Positions 1-9,659 of a stretch of DNA of 49,001 nt are shown piece after piece. The notes under the pieces are model-generated. The model had not been told where the DNA came from, searched no databases, and was given only the letters and a program-made list of their open reading frames with translations. The first letter of the stretch is position 1. Each line of letters starts with the position of its first letter. The position numbers and the translations under genes were made by a program. The DNA comes from a virus: positions 1 to 49,001 of the IMG/VR virus record IMGVR_UViG_3300009378_000013, one strand, 5' to 3'.

Positions 1-119
1 CATATATCGGTCTTTGCTGACAATTCTGCCTTTATACCGATATTGTTTTTGTCCCGTTTTTGTTGTGACAATTTTCAGGTCTGATGCTTTTGTCCTGCTT
101 TCTGCTACCGCAGCATCAC
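1..119. repeat. Terminal direct repeat, copy 1 (circular contig overlap)
   Basis: Bases 1-119 are identical to 48883-49001. The giant reading frame continues without a stop across the join, which shows that the ends are adjacent in the real molecule. A length of exactly 119 bases equals a k-mer size used by common de Bruijn assemblers. I therefore read it as the overlap left on a circular contig rather than a biological terminal repeat. Confidence 0.9.
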
Positions 120-2286
120 CGATAGGTTGTGGACCACCTTCTTCAACAATTGCTTGCTCTCTCGGCCCACCTCGTCCCTCGATGATCTCACCCTCTTGTC
201 GCGGGCCTTTTCTTGTATCCGCTGCTTCTGGGCGAGCTGGTTCCTCGGCTTTATAACCAGTTTCGCGAATAACTTCCGCTTCGCGTGCAACATGAGCTTT
301 GAAACCGGACATCTCACGGGGAGAAACACCGTGTGGTTCTGACAATTCACTAATACCGGATTCAGACCTACCTCCTTGTCTGCTTTCACTGACTCTTGGT
401 TCAGTCCCCCGCTCAACAACACCTCCGGGCTCAACAATACGCTCCGACTCCATTTGTTCCATAATACCTTGAAGTTCGGAAAGCGCACGTTGATTTTCTC
501 GGATAGCATTTTGATCATTGTTTTCGCGAGCTTGCCCCATCTTTTCGACAATATGTTGTTCGATACTCTGGGCATCTTCCATCGACTCAATTTTCTGATC
601 ACGGAAATTAAATGTCTTCTTTTTCCGATTCGATAAATTTGCACGCCGCGCAAGCAATTCCGCGAAATCGGTTTGATTACTGAGTAAATGACTAGCAATC
701 AAGTAAGCGTCAAGAACATCAACAGCGGTTGCGCCTTCCCCATGCAGTTGATCAATTCGTGCCAACGCCTTCTTATTAACGCCTTTTTTGTCCAGCATTT
801 CACGGAGATGTTTGGTCGCTTTATAATATCCGAAAAGCGTTTCTGTCCCCAAGTTCTCTACAAACGCTTCGATATTACGACCAGCGGCTTGAAGAACAGC
901 AGACTCGTAATTCTCCTTGTCAATCGTTGTATCTTTACTATAGAGACGATCAAACGATTCAATCAACTCTTCCCGAATCTGGACTTTATCACGTCCGTCC
1001 AGAATTGGCGACAACTTGCGAATTGCAAGATCAATTCGTTTCCGCCAATCGGTTCCTGACAGTTTTTTGGGAAGTCCTGTAGCTCTGGATTCTCCAAAAG
1101 CAGCACCACGGAAAAAACCACCCGCAATCATTTCTGGAGTAATATCTGCATCCGGCAGCGGCTGCTCGCGACCCGTCCCCTTTGGGTCAGCTTTCAGCCC
1201 AAGCATCTCATCCCAACCGACCTTGCCCGATTCAATCCCACGCAAAAACTTGTCAAAATCACGCTTCGCGTCACGAATTGGCTTGGTGGTTTCGAGCCAG
1301 TATTTCAAATTCTTAAAGTCTTTTGCGGCATGAAGAGAATGAAATCCTGCACCTAAAATAAAGGATGCGGCAATATCATTCCAATCGGTTTCCATCTTGG
1401 CGGGACGACGTTCAAACGGAAGGGTTTTCCAATAATCTTCTGCAGCATCCTGTTGGTGGATATATGAATCAGTAGCAAAAGAAAGACCGGCGGCGACAGA
1501 ACCAGCCACACCAGCAACAATAGCCCCAGCAGACGGCTTCATATTCATTGCCATCGTCATGCCGAGAGTACGGCCCAGTTCACCACCAACACCAAACATC
1601 ATACCAGAACGAATTGCTTTGGGATCAGGATGACCCGACATGATCGAATGATGAATCATGAAGGTTGATGAATCGCGCAATGCTGAGGATGTCAGCCGTT
1701 GCATAAATCCACCAAATCGGCTAATATCTTTCCCGCGAGAGAATAGTTTTGCTACGGCGGCTCCGCGCATTCCAAGCCCAACTCCGCTAAGAACACCGCC
1801 AGAACCAGCAGAAAGTGCAAGGAAAAGAGGAAGATCAGCAAGCATGGCACCACCACCAGAATATAAATATTCCAGTGTGGTACGAGGATTTGAAATGTCT
1901 TGGTATTTTTCCTGACGATATAAATCTCCAGGCTCACGAATACCAGCATTTTCCATATTGGAAACAAATTCGCCAGCAAAAGAATCGCCAATAGCCGCAG
2001 CCATTTTTGCACCCTGAAACGCTATCGTCTCAAGCTGGCGATTAAACGACTTCCAGAAATATGCACCAAGAGGGGTTTTGGTATCACGGGCAGCATCGTT
2101 AAAGCCAACTTCGTATGGGATCATACGTTCGGCTTCACGCATTAACAGTGGGTACTGTTCGTAAATACCATTCAGCGCACGGATTCCGTCTGTTGCAGAC
2201 GACCCGTTTACACCACTTGCCGCTCGTTCGAGATGGAGGATATTCTCTAACGTATTACGATCAATTTGAACACGCGGTTCTGCCAC
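1..2286 (-). CDS. Giant virion protein, N-terminal 762 codons (continues at 48882)
   Basis: This is the 5' part of a 3481-aa gene cut by the opening of the circle. The start is GTG at 2286-2284, chosen because an AGGGGG Shine-Dalgarno sits about 5 nt upstream and an in-frame TAG (2298-2296, the stop of the preceding gene) blocks any longer frame. I translated it base by base to position 1 without a stop; residue 762 is the ATG at 3-1. Long hydrophobic or Gly/Ala-rich stretches at about residues 135-180 and 247-272 look membrane-active, as in ejected podovirus proteins. Residues about 560-760 are a polar, charged linker rich in R-E-x, E-G-G and S-E repeats. It follows the 574-aa internal protein by 9 bp, the place of T7 gp16. 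It is likely packaged in the capsid and ejected with the DNA; that role is inferred from position and size. Confidence 0.85.
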   Translation of the reverse strand, partial: MAEPRVQIDRNTLENILHLERAASGVNGSSATDGIRALNGIYEQYPLLMREAERMIPYEVGFNDAARDTKTPLGAYFWKSFNRQLETIAFQGAKMAAAIGDSFAGEFVSNMENAGIREPGDLYRQEKYQDISNPRTTLEYLYSGGGAMLADLPLFLALSAGSGGVLSGVGLGMRGAAVAKLFSRGKDISRFGGFMQRLTSSALRDSSTFMIHHSIMSGHPDPKAIRSGMMFGVGGELGRTLGMTMAMNMKPSAGAIVAGVAGSVAAGLSFATDSYIHQQDAAEDYWKTLPFERRPAKMETDWNDIAASFILGAGFHSLHAAKDFKNLKYWLETTKPIRDAKRDFDKFLRGIESGKVGWDEMLGLKADPKGTGREQPLPDADITPEMIAGGFFRGAAFGESRATGLPKKLSGTDWRKRIDLAIRKLSPILDGRDKVQIREELIESFDRLYSKDTTIDKENYESAVLQAAGRNIEAFVENLGTETLFGYYKATKHLREMLDKKGVNKKALARIDQLHGEGATAVDVLDAYLIASHLLSNQTDFAELLARRANLSNRKKKTFNFRDQKIESMEDAQSIEQHIVEKMGQARENNDQNAIRENQRALSELQGIMEQMESERIVEPGGVVERGTEPRVSESRQGGRSESGISELSEPHGVSPREMSGFKAHVAREAEVIRETGYKAEEPARPEAADTRKGPRQEGEIIEGRGGPREQAIVEEGGPQPIGDAAVAESRTKASDLKIVTTKTGQKQYRYKGRIVSKDRYM

Positions 2287-2295
2287 AAAATCCCC

Positions 2296-4020
2296 CTACG
2301 GCTGTTGAATAGGCCACGGAGCGGACTCTTTACCTGACGGCGTATAAGTCCCACGGCGCTTGAAGTATTCAAGCATAAGATCGCTCATGCGTTGTTCATA
2401 AGCAACACCAGCAAGACTATCCCCAGAATAAAAGTCACCATACAAACCCGCAGTAGCTCCAACGGCATTCCTTGTCATCCATGATACATCACGCATAAAC
2501 CGAACAGTCGCGCCCGGAATTTTAGGGACGTTATCAATAATACCATCAGCAATAAGTTTGGCACCTTCTCTGAAGGTTTCCGGCATACCGTGTTCATCCC
2601 AAAGCGGGTTGGAAGGATCATTGATCATCATAACTTCAAAGAAATCAACATTTTCTGTGACCTCTTCTTGATCACCCTCAGAGGTTTCTTCTGGTGCAGA
2701 ATAATAATCAAGGAATTTGTCACGGTATCCGGGCATAACTTGATCGATCAACATAATATCGTGTTGACTAACCGGAAGTTCCGCACTGATATGAGCTTTG
2801 GAGAAGCGGGTTGTGAATACATTTGGCGCTTTGCCGACCAGATCCTTCAAACGGGCGTTCATCCGATTACGGAAATGATCCTCAGCTTTTTCAACCATAA
2901 CAGTTGAACCATCAGCTATCTTGAAAGTCGCTTTACCGGCCCCAGCCTTTTCAAGGAAGGCCGCATAATCTTCAAAGAAATCCTCTTCCCAGTCCTCAGC
3001 TTCTTCCCGCTTCGCATCTTTCCCGGCGAGCGTATAACTTCTGTGGAAATCCTTGAAATTCTGAACACCTTGCGGCGTAGCTGAAAAAGATGACAACAAC
3101 ATATTGGTGTCGAAATCTTCTACTTCCCCACGCGGCAAATAATATGGGTCTTCAAAATCATGAGGCATGTTCAAAAGCAGGTTCGCATCAGCCCGGAAGC
3201 GACTAATTGCTCCTGCGGCTTCTTCTTCAGAAAGTCCCCAAAGTTCAGGATCTTTCTCCATCGAATAAGCAATGCGTGTTAAGTCATTGACATATTGACC
3301 GACAGTATCTTCTGTAAGACGTTCACCTAAGAATTGACGAGAACCAAGCTCAGTGGCTTGATGCAATCCAGCATTTTCCATTCTCTGGAAGTCGGTCCAC
3401 GCGGTCTGTGTCCCCATGATATAACCGCGTTTATCGACAGCATACTCAATGTTATTGTGGGTTCGGAACCCATGCAATTCGTATGGTGCGCTTTCTGCGT
3501 CCCACTTGGTTCTCCAACGCATTCGGTAATCATCAGCATATTTATTGATCTGATCAGTAGTCATCCCAGCTGGGATTGAAAACTCCTCATCCCCAAAAAT
3601 ATCCCTGATGTTTTTCTCTGTAACCTGACGATATTGATCGATGCCTTGAACGGTTTGAAGTGTTTGAGCATATGGACCCGTATTAAAACCAAGTCCAGCT
3701 GCTTTGTTCATTAAAGGTTCAACTCTTGCGCGAAGCTCGGCAGGTTCGTCCAAATCTTCAGAAGCACCATATCCAGAATACGCCGTATTCCACTCTTGCA
3801 AAAAGAGTCCGGCAGCATCAGAAGCAGCATCAGCACGGGTATTTTCTACAGTAGTTCGTTCCCGATTCGCGCGCGTTTCATTAATCGTCTGTTGAGTGCG
3901 CTCACCGTATAACCGTGCATTAAGCAGCTGTTGTTGAGCGGCTGGATCATTAGCAGCAAAACGTCGACGAAACGCATCTTGAATCGCAATCTGCATAATC
4001 ATATCGGTCATTTTACCCAT
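2296..4020 (-). CDS. Internal virion protein (T7 gp15-position), 574 aa
   Basis: Probable internal core or ejection protein. It lies directly upstream of the giant gene and downstream of the small internal proteins, the order seen for gp14-gp15-gp16 in T7-like phages. No family motif is recognised. The first ~60 residues are helical and rich in Ala, Gln, Arg and Thr; the rest is acidic and alpha-helical with no membrane segment. The ATG at 4020 follows GGAGGAACATC, and the start overlaps the preceding stop by 8 bp (ATGGGTAA), so the two are translationally coupled. A tail-assembly role is an alternative. Confidence 0.75.
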   Translation of the reverse strand: MGKMTDMIMQIAIQDAFRRRFAANDPAAQQQLLNARLYGERTQQTINETRANRERTTVENTRADAASDAAGLFLQEWNTAYSGYGASEDLDEPAELRARVEPLMNKAAGLGFNTGPYAQTLQTVQGIDQYRQVTEKNIRDIFGDEEFSIPAGMTTDQINKYADDYRMRWRTKWDAESAPYELHGFRTHNNIEYAVDKRGYIMGTQTAWTDFQRMENAGLHQATELGSRQFLGERLTEDTVGQYVNDLTRIAYSMEKDPELWGLSEEEAAGAISRFRADANLLLNMPHDFEDPYYLPRGEVEDFDTNMLLSSFSATPQGVQNFKDFHRSYTLAGKDAKREEAEDWEEDFFEDYAAFLEKAGAGKATFKIADGSTVMVEKAEDHFRNRMNARLKDLVGKAPNVFTTRFSKAHISAELPVSQHDIMLIDQVMPGYRDKFLDYYSAPEETSEGDQEEVTENVDFFEVMMINDPSNPLWDEHGMPETFREGAKLIADGIIDNVPKIPGATVRFMRDVSWMTRNAVGATAGLYGDFYSGDSLAGVAYEQRMSDLMLEYFKRRGTYTPSGKESAPWPIQQP

Positions 4021-4342
4021 GATGTTCCTCCACAGCCATGTTACGAACGGTCAATCCAGCATCAAGTAGATGTTCCAACAGGTTGTCCCGCTCTTCAATA
4101 TTGATCAGCGGTGTGATAATTCTTCCCTTCAGGAATTGTAAAGCCTTTTCCTTGACATCAACCGTCCAATCCAGCTCTGTTGCTTTCGACAGAACCGCAT
4201 CGTAAAGACGAAGCACAAATTCAATGTGCTCTGACCATGTTTTTGGATCATAATTCACATTAAACCACATGTGATTATAATCGGTGAAGCAAGACCAAGC
4301 CGCCTCTTTCATTTGTAAGTCACGTTCATCCTGAAGCATCAT
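4013..4342 (-). CDS. Small protein between internal virion genes, 109 aa
   Basis: Unrecognised soluble protein with two or three predicted helices and a His-rich end (VEEHHG). The start ATG at 4342 overlaps the previous gene as ATGA, and its stop overlaps the next gene by 8 bp. It is therefore locked into the operon between the membrane/coiled-coil protein and the 574-aa internal protein. It could be a minor virion component or a chaperone for the large ejected proteins; neither is shown by a motif. Confidence 0.65.
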   Translation of the reverse strand: MMLQDERDLQMKEAAWSCFTDYNHMWFNVNYDPKTWSEHIEFVLRLYDAVLSKATELDWTVDVKEKALQFLKGRIITPLINIEERDNLLEHLLDAGLTVRNMAVEEHHG

Positions 4343-4650
4343 GGGTCCGAGCTGGTTATGCCGACTTGTGCCGCCATCATAATACGAATTTGCGTGACCT
4401 CTTCGGTTAGCTGACTAATATATTCATACATTTCAGTTCGACTAACCTTTGTGTCTTCAAGATGAACAAGGATCTGTTGAATTTCTCCAATCTGTTCAGC
4501 TTGCTCTTGATGCCGTGTAGCTGAAGCATAATCAACGGCAAAAAGGTTATTGGAGGCATACCATCCCAACAACAGGATAACTGAAACAACAGTTACCCAA
4601 CGATCTATTGTCATACCCCTGAACCAATCTCCTGCGGCCTTGGCTGTCAT
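4339..4650 (-). CDS. Small single-pass membrane protein with coiled coil, 103 aa
   Basis: One hydrophobic segment at about residues 15-37 (TVVSVILLLGWYASNNLFAV) is followed by a heptad-like region rich in Glu, Gln and Ile, so it is a membrane-anchored coiled coil. I chose the ATG at 4650 because it makes a 4-bp ATGA overlap with the upstream stop and has GGAG in range; a TTG 15 bases further up has no advantage. Spanin-like or ejection-channel roles both fit. Its position inside the internal-virion cluster, away from the endolysin, favours a virion or ejection role. Confidence 0.65.
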   Translation of the reverse strand: MTAKAAGDWFRGMTIDRWVTVVSVILLLGWYASNNLFAVDYASATRHQEQAEQIGEIQQILVHLEDTKVSRTEMYEYISQLTEEVTQIRIMMAAQVGITSSDP

Positions 4651-5270
4651 CTCGGTGGTCTCCAACTAGAGAATTGCCAGTTAAACATGCTTCCAAGATC
4701 AACGTTTTGTGTTAAATCAATTCCGCCGTAATTTTCCGCAGGCTGTCCTTTGGTGAACATGTTGGCGGCAGCCTTGCCTCCGTTTTTTTCTGCACCACCC
4801 AGCGCATCAAGCAAAAAAAGACTGGTCCCGGTGTCAATAGCATCGTCAAAGAAAGAGCGTTTATATGCGCGCTCGTCAGTGTCGCGTTGGAACTGCATCA
4901 TATAATTCTGGCGTAATTCTTGCAGCTTTGCATATTCTGCTTGAGCTTCTGCTGCAGCACGGTCAGCGTCAATACCACCAACGGTGTTTGCTGTGTCACT
5001 CATGATTCCGGCTTCGACAGAAGCAGACACACCGGATTTACCAAGGCCGCGACTGTATAAACCAGCGCTGGCGCGGGCCTGCGTCTGACGACCTCTGCGA
5101 TAGGCTTCGCCATATAATGGCTGAAACTTCGGACGCACCATCGAACGGGCGTCCCATTTCTGGGAATCGTTCAGAGTTGTCGGTGGCTTGATATCTGGAG
5201 CGGGACCACCATACAGATTGCCAGCAACCTTGCCAGCAAGACTAGCTACTAAAGGAATCCACCAAAGCAT
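4647..5270 (-). CDS. Internal virion protein (T7 gp14-like position), 207 aa
   Basis: Begins with a hydrophobic N-terminus (MLWWIPLVASLAGKVAG), then a basic, Ala/Gly/Arg-rich middle with A-E-A-Q-A-E-Y helices and a helical C-terminus. This composition and its place just after the tail nozzle match small internal or ejection proteins of T7-like phages. ATG at 5270 has a consensus AGGAGG five bases upstream. The assignment rests on composition and synteny, not a conserved motif. Confidence 0.7.
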   Translation of the reverse strand: MLWWIPLVASLAGKVAGNLYGGPAPDIKPPTTLNDSQKWDARSMVRPKFQPLYGEAYRRGRQTQARASAGLYSRGLGKSGVSASVEAGIMSDTANTVGGIDADRAAAEAQAEYAKLQELRQNYMMQFQRDTDERAYKRSFFDDAIDTGTSLFLLDALGGAEKNGGKAAANMFTKGQPAENYGGIDLTQNVDLGSMFNWQFSSWRPPR

Positions 5271-5326
5271 ATTTGCCTCCTAGTCACCACCCGGAACGTC
5301 CCCGCCGCCGCCGCCATGATAATCTC

Positions 5327-5611
5327 CTACGTCGGGTCGGGGATGTCTCCACCACCACCACCACCAAGACCTTCAATTTCAGCCCAGAGCTCCCGGAGCT
5401 GATCATACATATAGTTTTGATGCGTTCGCAGGTTTTCAGCAGTCGCTTTGTACTGACGGCGCTCGCGCAGCAAATCCGTTTTCAGGTTTTTCAACTCTCT
5501 ATCCAGCTGTGGCGATTTAACTTGGGGCTGGGTTCGAGTCTTTGAACCGCGAGCCCGGTCGCCAGTAGAGGTTGATCCCATAGACGGTAAGGTGTGTGTT
5601 TGTGTCTTCAT
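5327..5611 (-). CDS. Coiled-coil protein with polyglycine tail, up to 94 aa
   Basis: The central part (about residues 35-80) is a strong coiled coil rich in Lys, Arg, Glu and Leu, and the end is a run of six glycines followed by DIPDPT. It overlaps the end of the nozzle gene by 95 bp from the ATG at 5611, or by 65 bp from the ATG at 5581; neither start has a clear Shine-Dalgarno, so the start is uncertain. It is real enough to list because the nozzle and internal-protein genes otherwise leave 246 bp empty. The -1 frame after its stop codes for a second polyglycine-D-V-P run ending at 5280. Possibly a tail or head accessory fibre. Confidence 0.5.
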   Translation of the reverse strand: MKTQTHTLPSMGSTSTGDRARGSKTRTQPQVKSPQLDRELKNLKTDLLRERRQYKATAENLRTHQNYMYDQLRELWAEIEGLGGGGGGDIPDPT

Positions 5612-8600
5612 CTTGCAGTGTCGTGTTAAGGGTTACCTCAATTTCAATATAACGCCCATGACGCACGTCCGCTGGCAAAGTTAGGTCTCGAATTACGCGC
5701 TCGCTGGCAGTATCAGACAAATACCCCCAGTCGTTTGTATTGATCAAACTCCCGTCAATATAGATATTTACCAGAATATTCGTGTTTGAAGCAAATTCAA
5801 TATCGATCCCCTCAAAGATTTTTTCCTGTCCGGGCTGACCAAAGTCGATTCGTTTAGATTTCCATTTTGGTACAACATCGGGCGGATTGTCTACAGGAAA
5901 CCAGATTACCTGATCCGATTTAATCAGCAACAAATCTTCGTTATTGGGATCACGGCAGACAGCTTTCACGCCGCTCGCATTTGTAATTTCAAACCAAGTC
6001 CCTTCAAGGATGTTGAAAAGAAACGCTGTCGTATCGCCAATAAATCCCCAGAAGATCATTGGACGCCCTTCATGTTCGAAGTATTCCCCATAACACGTAT
6101 CTCGAATGCTTTTGTCAAGCAGGCCGAGTGTTTCATGGATCTCTTCTGAAATCACTTGCGAGACGCCGTTTAACTGGGACATACGGAAATGCCTGCCATC
6201 CAGATGAAATATAACATCACCGTAGACAACCACGCTGTTCTTCGCTGTGGTGCCGGGGCCGGGGAAAGAATCCTGAATGGTCCATTCGGTCTCTAAGCCA
6301 GACACATAAGCAACGGAATAACCATCCTCTTTCATCATGACAATACGGTCGCCCGCTTTACAGATTGCAATAATATGACTGTCCAGCCGGAGCACGTTAG
6401 CGGCTGGCACATGGTCAGGCATAGAGTGACCATAGAGGTGCGACCACGCCAAAGTCGGGTGTTCTGTTCTGGTGTCATCATAAGCATTTACAGGATCTAT
6501 ATTGGCGTTGCCAAAGAACACGCGCCCATTATGACCGCCGACAACGTCCGACCAAACCATTTGGCTACGAACGGCGGCTGTAGCATAACCTTTAACCTGA
6601 GACCCGTCAACTGTTCCGTAAATATCATATTGAAAACTTTCAAGCGCCATCAAAGTAATAGTTGAGGTTAAATCATCTACGTTATCAACCCTTGCAAAAA
6701 CAACAGGCTTGTTGGGATCAGCCGTCTCGATTGATACCAATTGACCCACATAAAAATCTTCTTCTTCATCAACAATAGGGGAGCATTCGCCATATTCTTC
6801 CCCATAAGAGCCAGACCACGTAGTAGCACCCGATGTCAACGTCTCTGTAATGATTTCCCTTTCTTCATCCAATGGAAATGGCGGAGAATAACCAAGCAGG
6901 TTTTCCAGCGGCAAGTTCGTTTCAGAATCAAATCCAACAATTGGTAGCCCAAAACCAGCTCCCGCTTGGGTGTTGCGAATTTTCCAACACAGGATTGCAA
7001 TGTCAGGTTCACTGTGCATAGTGAGAAAATCAGTCGGTTCGGCAAAAACAACGCGGGAATTACCGCCTTCACGACCAACGATTTTCCAATACTTCCCCGT
7101 GCGAGCATTACGCATGTAATAAATGACAGGACATTGGTTAGACGCCGCCCATTCCGCAGGAACCTCATCTATAAAGCTGGAGTCCATGTGTTTAACGGTA
7201 TAGGATGTTCTTCCAACCGTTCCGCCAGACGGGTCCATATAAAAAGCATCGATCTCTGGTACACGATAATACTTACTTTTCTCAAGAATTTCCGCTAAAG
7301 TAAACCCGGCGAAATTATCCCTCTCGTGGTAATTCGTCATATCGCTTTTGCGGATAAACACATGAAGGCGTTTTACATTTCGACCCCACTGCTTACTTGC
7401 CCCCAGCCCGATTACGGTGATGAACCAATCCTGTGTGGTTCCAAACTGATCCGGACGAATTGACTGATCAATCATTACCGGAGTTGAATATTCTCCATTA
7501 TGCATCTCTGTGATAACAGCTATGTCATATCTTGTTGTTGAGTCCAGCGCATCAGGTGTCGCCCCACCGATCCTATAATGTTCGCGAGGGGATCGATAAT
7601 AACGGTTTTCAAACGTGATCCCCGGCGCTTTTTTGTATGCAAGAGCAGCAATGTTGGTAACAATCCATTCATCATTTACATAATCACGCCATAGCTTTAA
7701 TCCGGGGACATTGTTGTTGAAAGAGACATATACCGCGTCCTCAAACACCGCCATCGTACTTTGATCTTCAAAATCAGAGTAATCGTCAATATCTGGCCCA
7801 AACAATGAATTATGAAGCCTATCATAGAAATAAATAGCCCGACCACCTCTTTGCGTCCATGCATCTATTGCAATCTGGATTTGCTCGTCCACATGATAAG
7901 TAGAAAACGGAATCGCATTATAATAGACAGGAACTTCTGTTTCGGCGTACGCCTCTACAACAAACAGGTCTGTATCAATTGAACTATAAGAGCCCAAAAT
8001 GCCGAAAAAGAATTTTTCGTCTATATCTTGGTAATAATAAGAGCTTTTCCAGAGAGCGATCCGCCAGCAATCCGTCTCAAATGGGATCTGCAAAAAGGAA
8101 CGCCATGAATCGGAAATCAACCTGCGGAAAGTGATAGTCGACCCTGTTGTCCAGCCATAAATTGGGACGCGGGTGTAAACCGGCCCGCTTTCTGTAATAC
8201 GATATGACCCAACATCAAAACCACTGATGTGATCAAAAACAATCCCAGTATTATGTACCCCATAAACTGACCCACTGTCTTCGTAAAGAACACGGATGCG
8301 TCCATCTGGGTGTACATACCCAACCAACACTTTTGTCACATCATCATTATCGTGGTCTACCCAGATTGGAGTTCCGCCTTTGCAGGTATAGGTATTTGAA
8401 CCGTCAGTAACATTCGTCTCGCTTCCAAGAACAATATCACCACCAGTCACAGTGATTGTGCGATAGACCAATTTCCAGACTTCATTTGAAGCGTCCCATT
8501 TTTGATAGAACAGCGCACCAGTTTCGAAATTCCCGTCCTGCCTTAATGAAAGCTGTGGGCTACCGGCATTGGGAATTGTAACATCATCATCGGCGCTCAG

Positions 8601-9659
8601 AGAAACCGGCTCCCCGCCTGTGCGATTCACAGTCATAGTACGAAGACGAATACAGTGACGGTAAGTAGCGTAATACTCAAATGTTTGGGCGATTGTGACA
8701 AGAGAATCTCCATTCTCATCATTCATCACCATTACAGAATTGCCTTCACATGGAATGGTTTGAGGGCGATCGGTGTAAGCGTCTGCGTAATCTTTCGATT
8801 CGTCCCAAATGTCTACACGGGTAGCACCATCAACAGCGTCATCGTGCCAAACGGCTAAGCGAGCCCAATATTTGACAGTGGTCTCGACCATTGTGGTGCC
8901 ATCTTCTGGATCACCAGTTTCTTCATAACGAGTGTGACCGTCTTGAAGCAGCCATGTTTCATCAACATCTTCATCATAAAACATGCTGATGGCACCGCCA
9001 ATGAGGTTGTTGTAGCCACTATCACGTTCGGTAACACCAGTCAACGCAAACACCTGTTTGTCCCCAGTCGGCAGAGTGCCGGGGTCGCCTGCCTCGATTC
9101 CCGTCCCCGGCATATTTCGATGGTAACGATCAGCTTCTGCACTGATCATGTTGCCACCACCGATCAAAGCGGTGTTTGCGCCATTAATAACTTCTGTCAA
9201 ATCAGTCACATTCGGGCCTTTGTCAATCTGACAAATCGGGCCATGAAGGTGATAGTCGTTGGTATCTCGCGAACTGCGACAGATCATGCTTTGGGCATAA
9301 TACTGACTGCCGCTATACTCGAAGAACAGAAATGGGTTTCCGTTGTGGCGTCTATAAGGAGGCAACGGGTCCATAAAGTCGGTGATAAAACGGGCCTCGC
9401 CCCCATCACCCTTCTTTGGATCGGGATTATAATCGTAAGATCGTCCCCATCTGTATCCCCACGGTGGGACGGGTCCACCCGGACCACCACCAACTCCCAC
9501 AGGGGCGATTTTCGTCAAAGCGCCAATCTTGGGGATTGTGACGAAGTTCTGACAAATTTGGGCAAAGTGGGTATCATCCGGCAGATCTGCTGGATCAATT
9601 CCTTCATGCAACCCGCCAAATATCCTGATTGGATATACTTTTGATCGCTTTCTACGCAT
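5517..9659 (-). CDS. Large tail nozzle-like protein, 1380 aa
   Basis: Beta-rich protein that begins RKRSKVYPIRIFGGLHEG, resembling the N-terminus of podovirus nozzle/stabilisation proteins (T7 gp12, P22 gp10 families), which bind the adaptor ring and form the tail tip channel. The C-terminal third (about residues 1050-1320) has repeated short blades of the type D-R-I-V-M-M-K-E-D-G and V-I-F-H-L-D-G, as in their beta-propeller. At 1380 residues it is much longer than T7 gp12 (about 800), so extra domains are likely inserted. ATG at 9659 was chosen: GGGGAG lies 8 bp upstream and it overlaps the previous stop by 8 bp (ATGCGTAG). Family assignment is from pattern and position. Confidence 0.7.
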   Translation of the reverse strand: MRRKRSKVYPIRIFGGLHEGIDPADLPDDTHFAQICQNFVTIPKIGALTKIAPVGVGGGPGGPVPPWGYRWGRSYDYNPDPKKGDGGEARFITDFMDPLPPYRRHNGNPFLFFEYSGSQYYAQSMICRSSRDTNDYHLHGPICQIDKGPNVTDLTEVINGANTALIGGGNMISAEADRYHRNMPGTGIEAGDPGTLPTGDKQVFALTGVTERDSGYNNLIGGAISMFYDEDVDETWLLQDGHTRYEETGDPEDGTTMVETTVKYWARLAVWHDDAVDGATRVDIWDESKDYADAYTDRPQTIPCEGNSVMVMNDENGDSLVTIAQTFEYYATYRHCIRLRTMTVNRTGGEPVSLSADDDVTIPNAGSPQLSLRQDGNFETGALFYQKWDASNEVWKLVYRTITVTGGDIVLGSETNVTDGSNTYTCKGGTPIWVDHDNDDVTKVLVGYVHPDGRIRVLYEDSGSVYGVHNTGIVFDHISGFDVGSYRITESGPVYTRVPIYGWTTGSTITFRRLISDSWRSFLQIPFETDCWRIALWKSSYYYQDIDEKFFFGILGSYSSIDTDLFVVEAYAETEVPVYYNAIPFSTYHVDEQIQIAIDAWTQRGGRAIYFYDRLHNSLFGPDIDDYSDFEDQSTMAVFEDAVYVSFNNNVPGLKLWRDYVNDEWIVTNIAALAYKKAPGITFENRYYRSPREHYRIGGATPDALDSTTRYDIAVITEMHNGEYSTPVMIDQSIRPDQFGTTQDWFITVIGLGASKQWGRNVKRLHVFIRKSDMTNYHERDNFAGFTLAEILEKSKYYRVPEIDAFYMDPSGGTVGRTSYTVKHMDSSFIDEVPAEWAASNQCPVIYYMRNARTGKYWKIVGREGGNSRVVFAEPTDFLTMHSEPDIAILCWKIRNTQAGAGFGLPIVGFDSETNLPLENLLGYSPPFPLDEEREIITETLTSGATTWSGSYGEEYGECSPIVDEEEDFYVGQLVSIETADPNKPVVFARVDNVDDLTSTITLMALESFQYDIYGTVDGSQVKGYATAAVRSQMVWSDVVGGHNGRVFFGNANIDPVNAYDDTRTEHPTLAWSHLYGHSMPDHVPAANVLRLDSHIIAICKAGDRIVMMKEDGYSVAYVSGLETEWTIQDSFPGPGTTAKNSVVVYGDVIFHLDGRHFRMSQLNGVSQVISEEIHETLGLLDKSIRDTCYGEYFEHEGRPMIFWGFIGDTTAFLFNILEGTWFEITNASGVKAVCRDPNNEDLLLIKSDQVIWFPVDNPPDVVPKWKSKRIDFGQPGQEKIFEGIDIEFASNTNILVNIYIDGSLINTNDWGYLSDTASERVIRDLTLPADVRHGRYIEIEVTLNTTLQDEDTNTHLTVYGINLYWRPGSRFKDSNPAPS

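Noticed and set aside
105-698. Minus-strand 197-aa frame near the left end
   Set aside because: It is a different frame within the giant gene, which reads through the whole region without a stop once the circle is joined.
5270-5316. Tiny frame starting ATG with AGGAG ahead (Met and four Ala) before the gp14-like gene
   Set aside because: Only about 22 codons, overlaps the next gene's start region, and the same bases make a more meaningful Gly-rich -1 extension.
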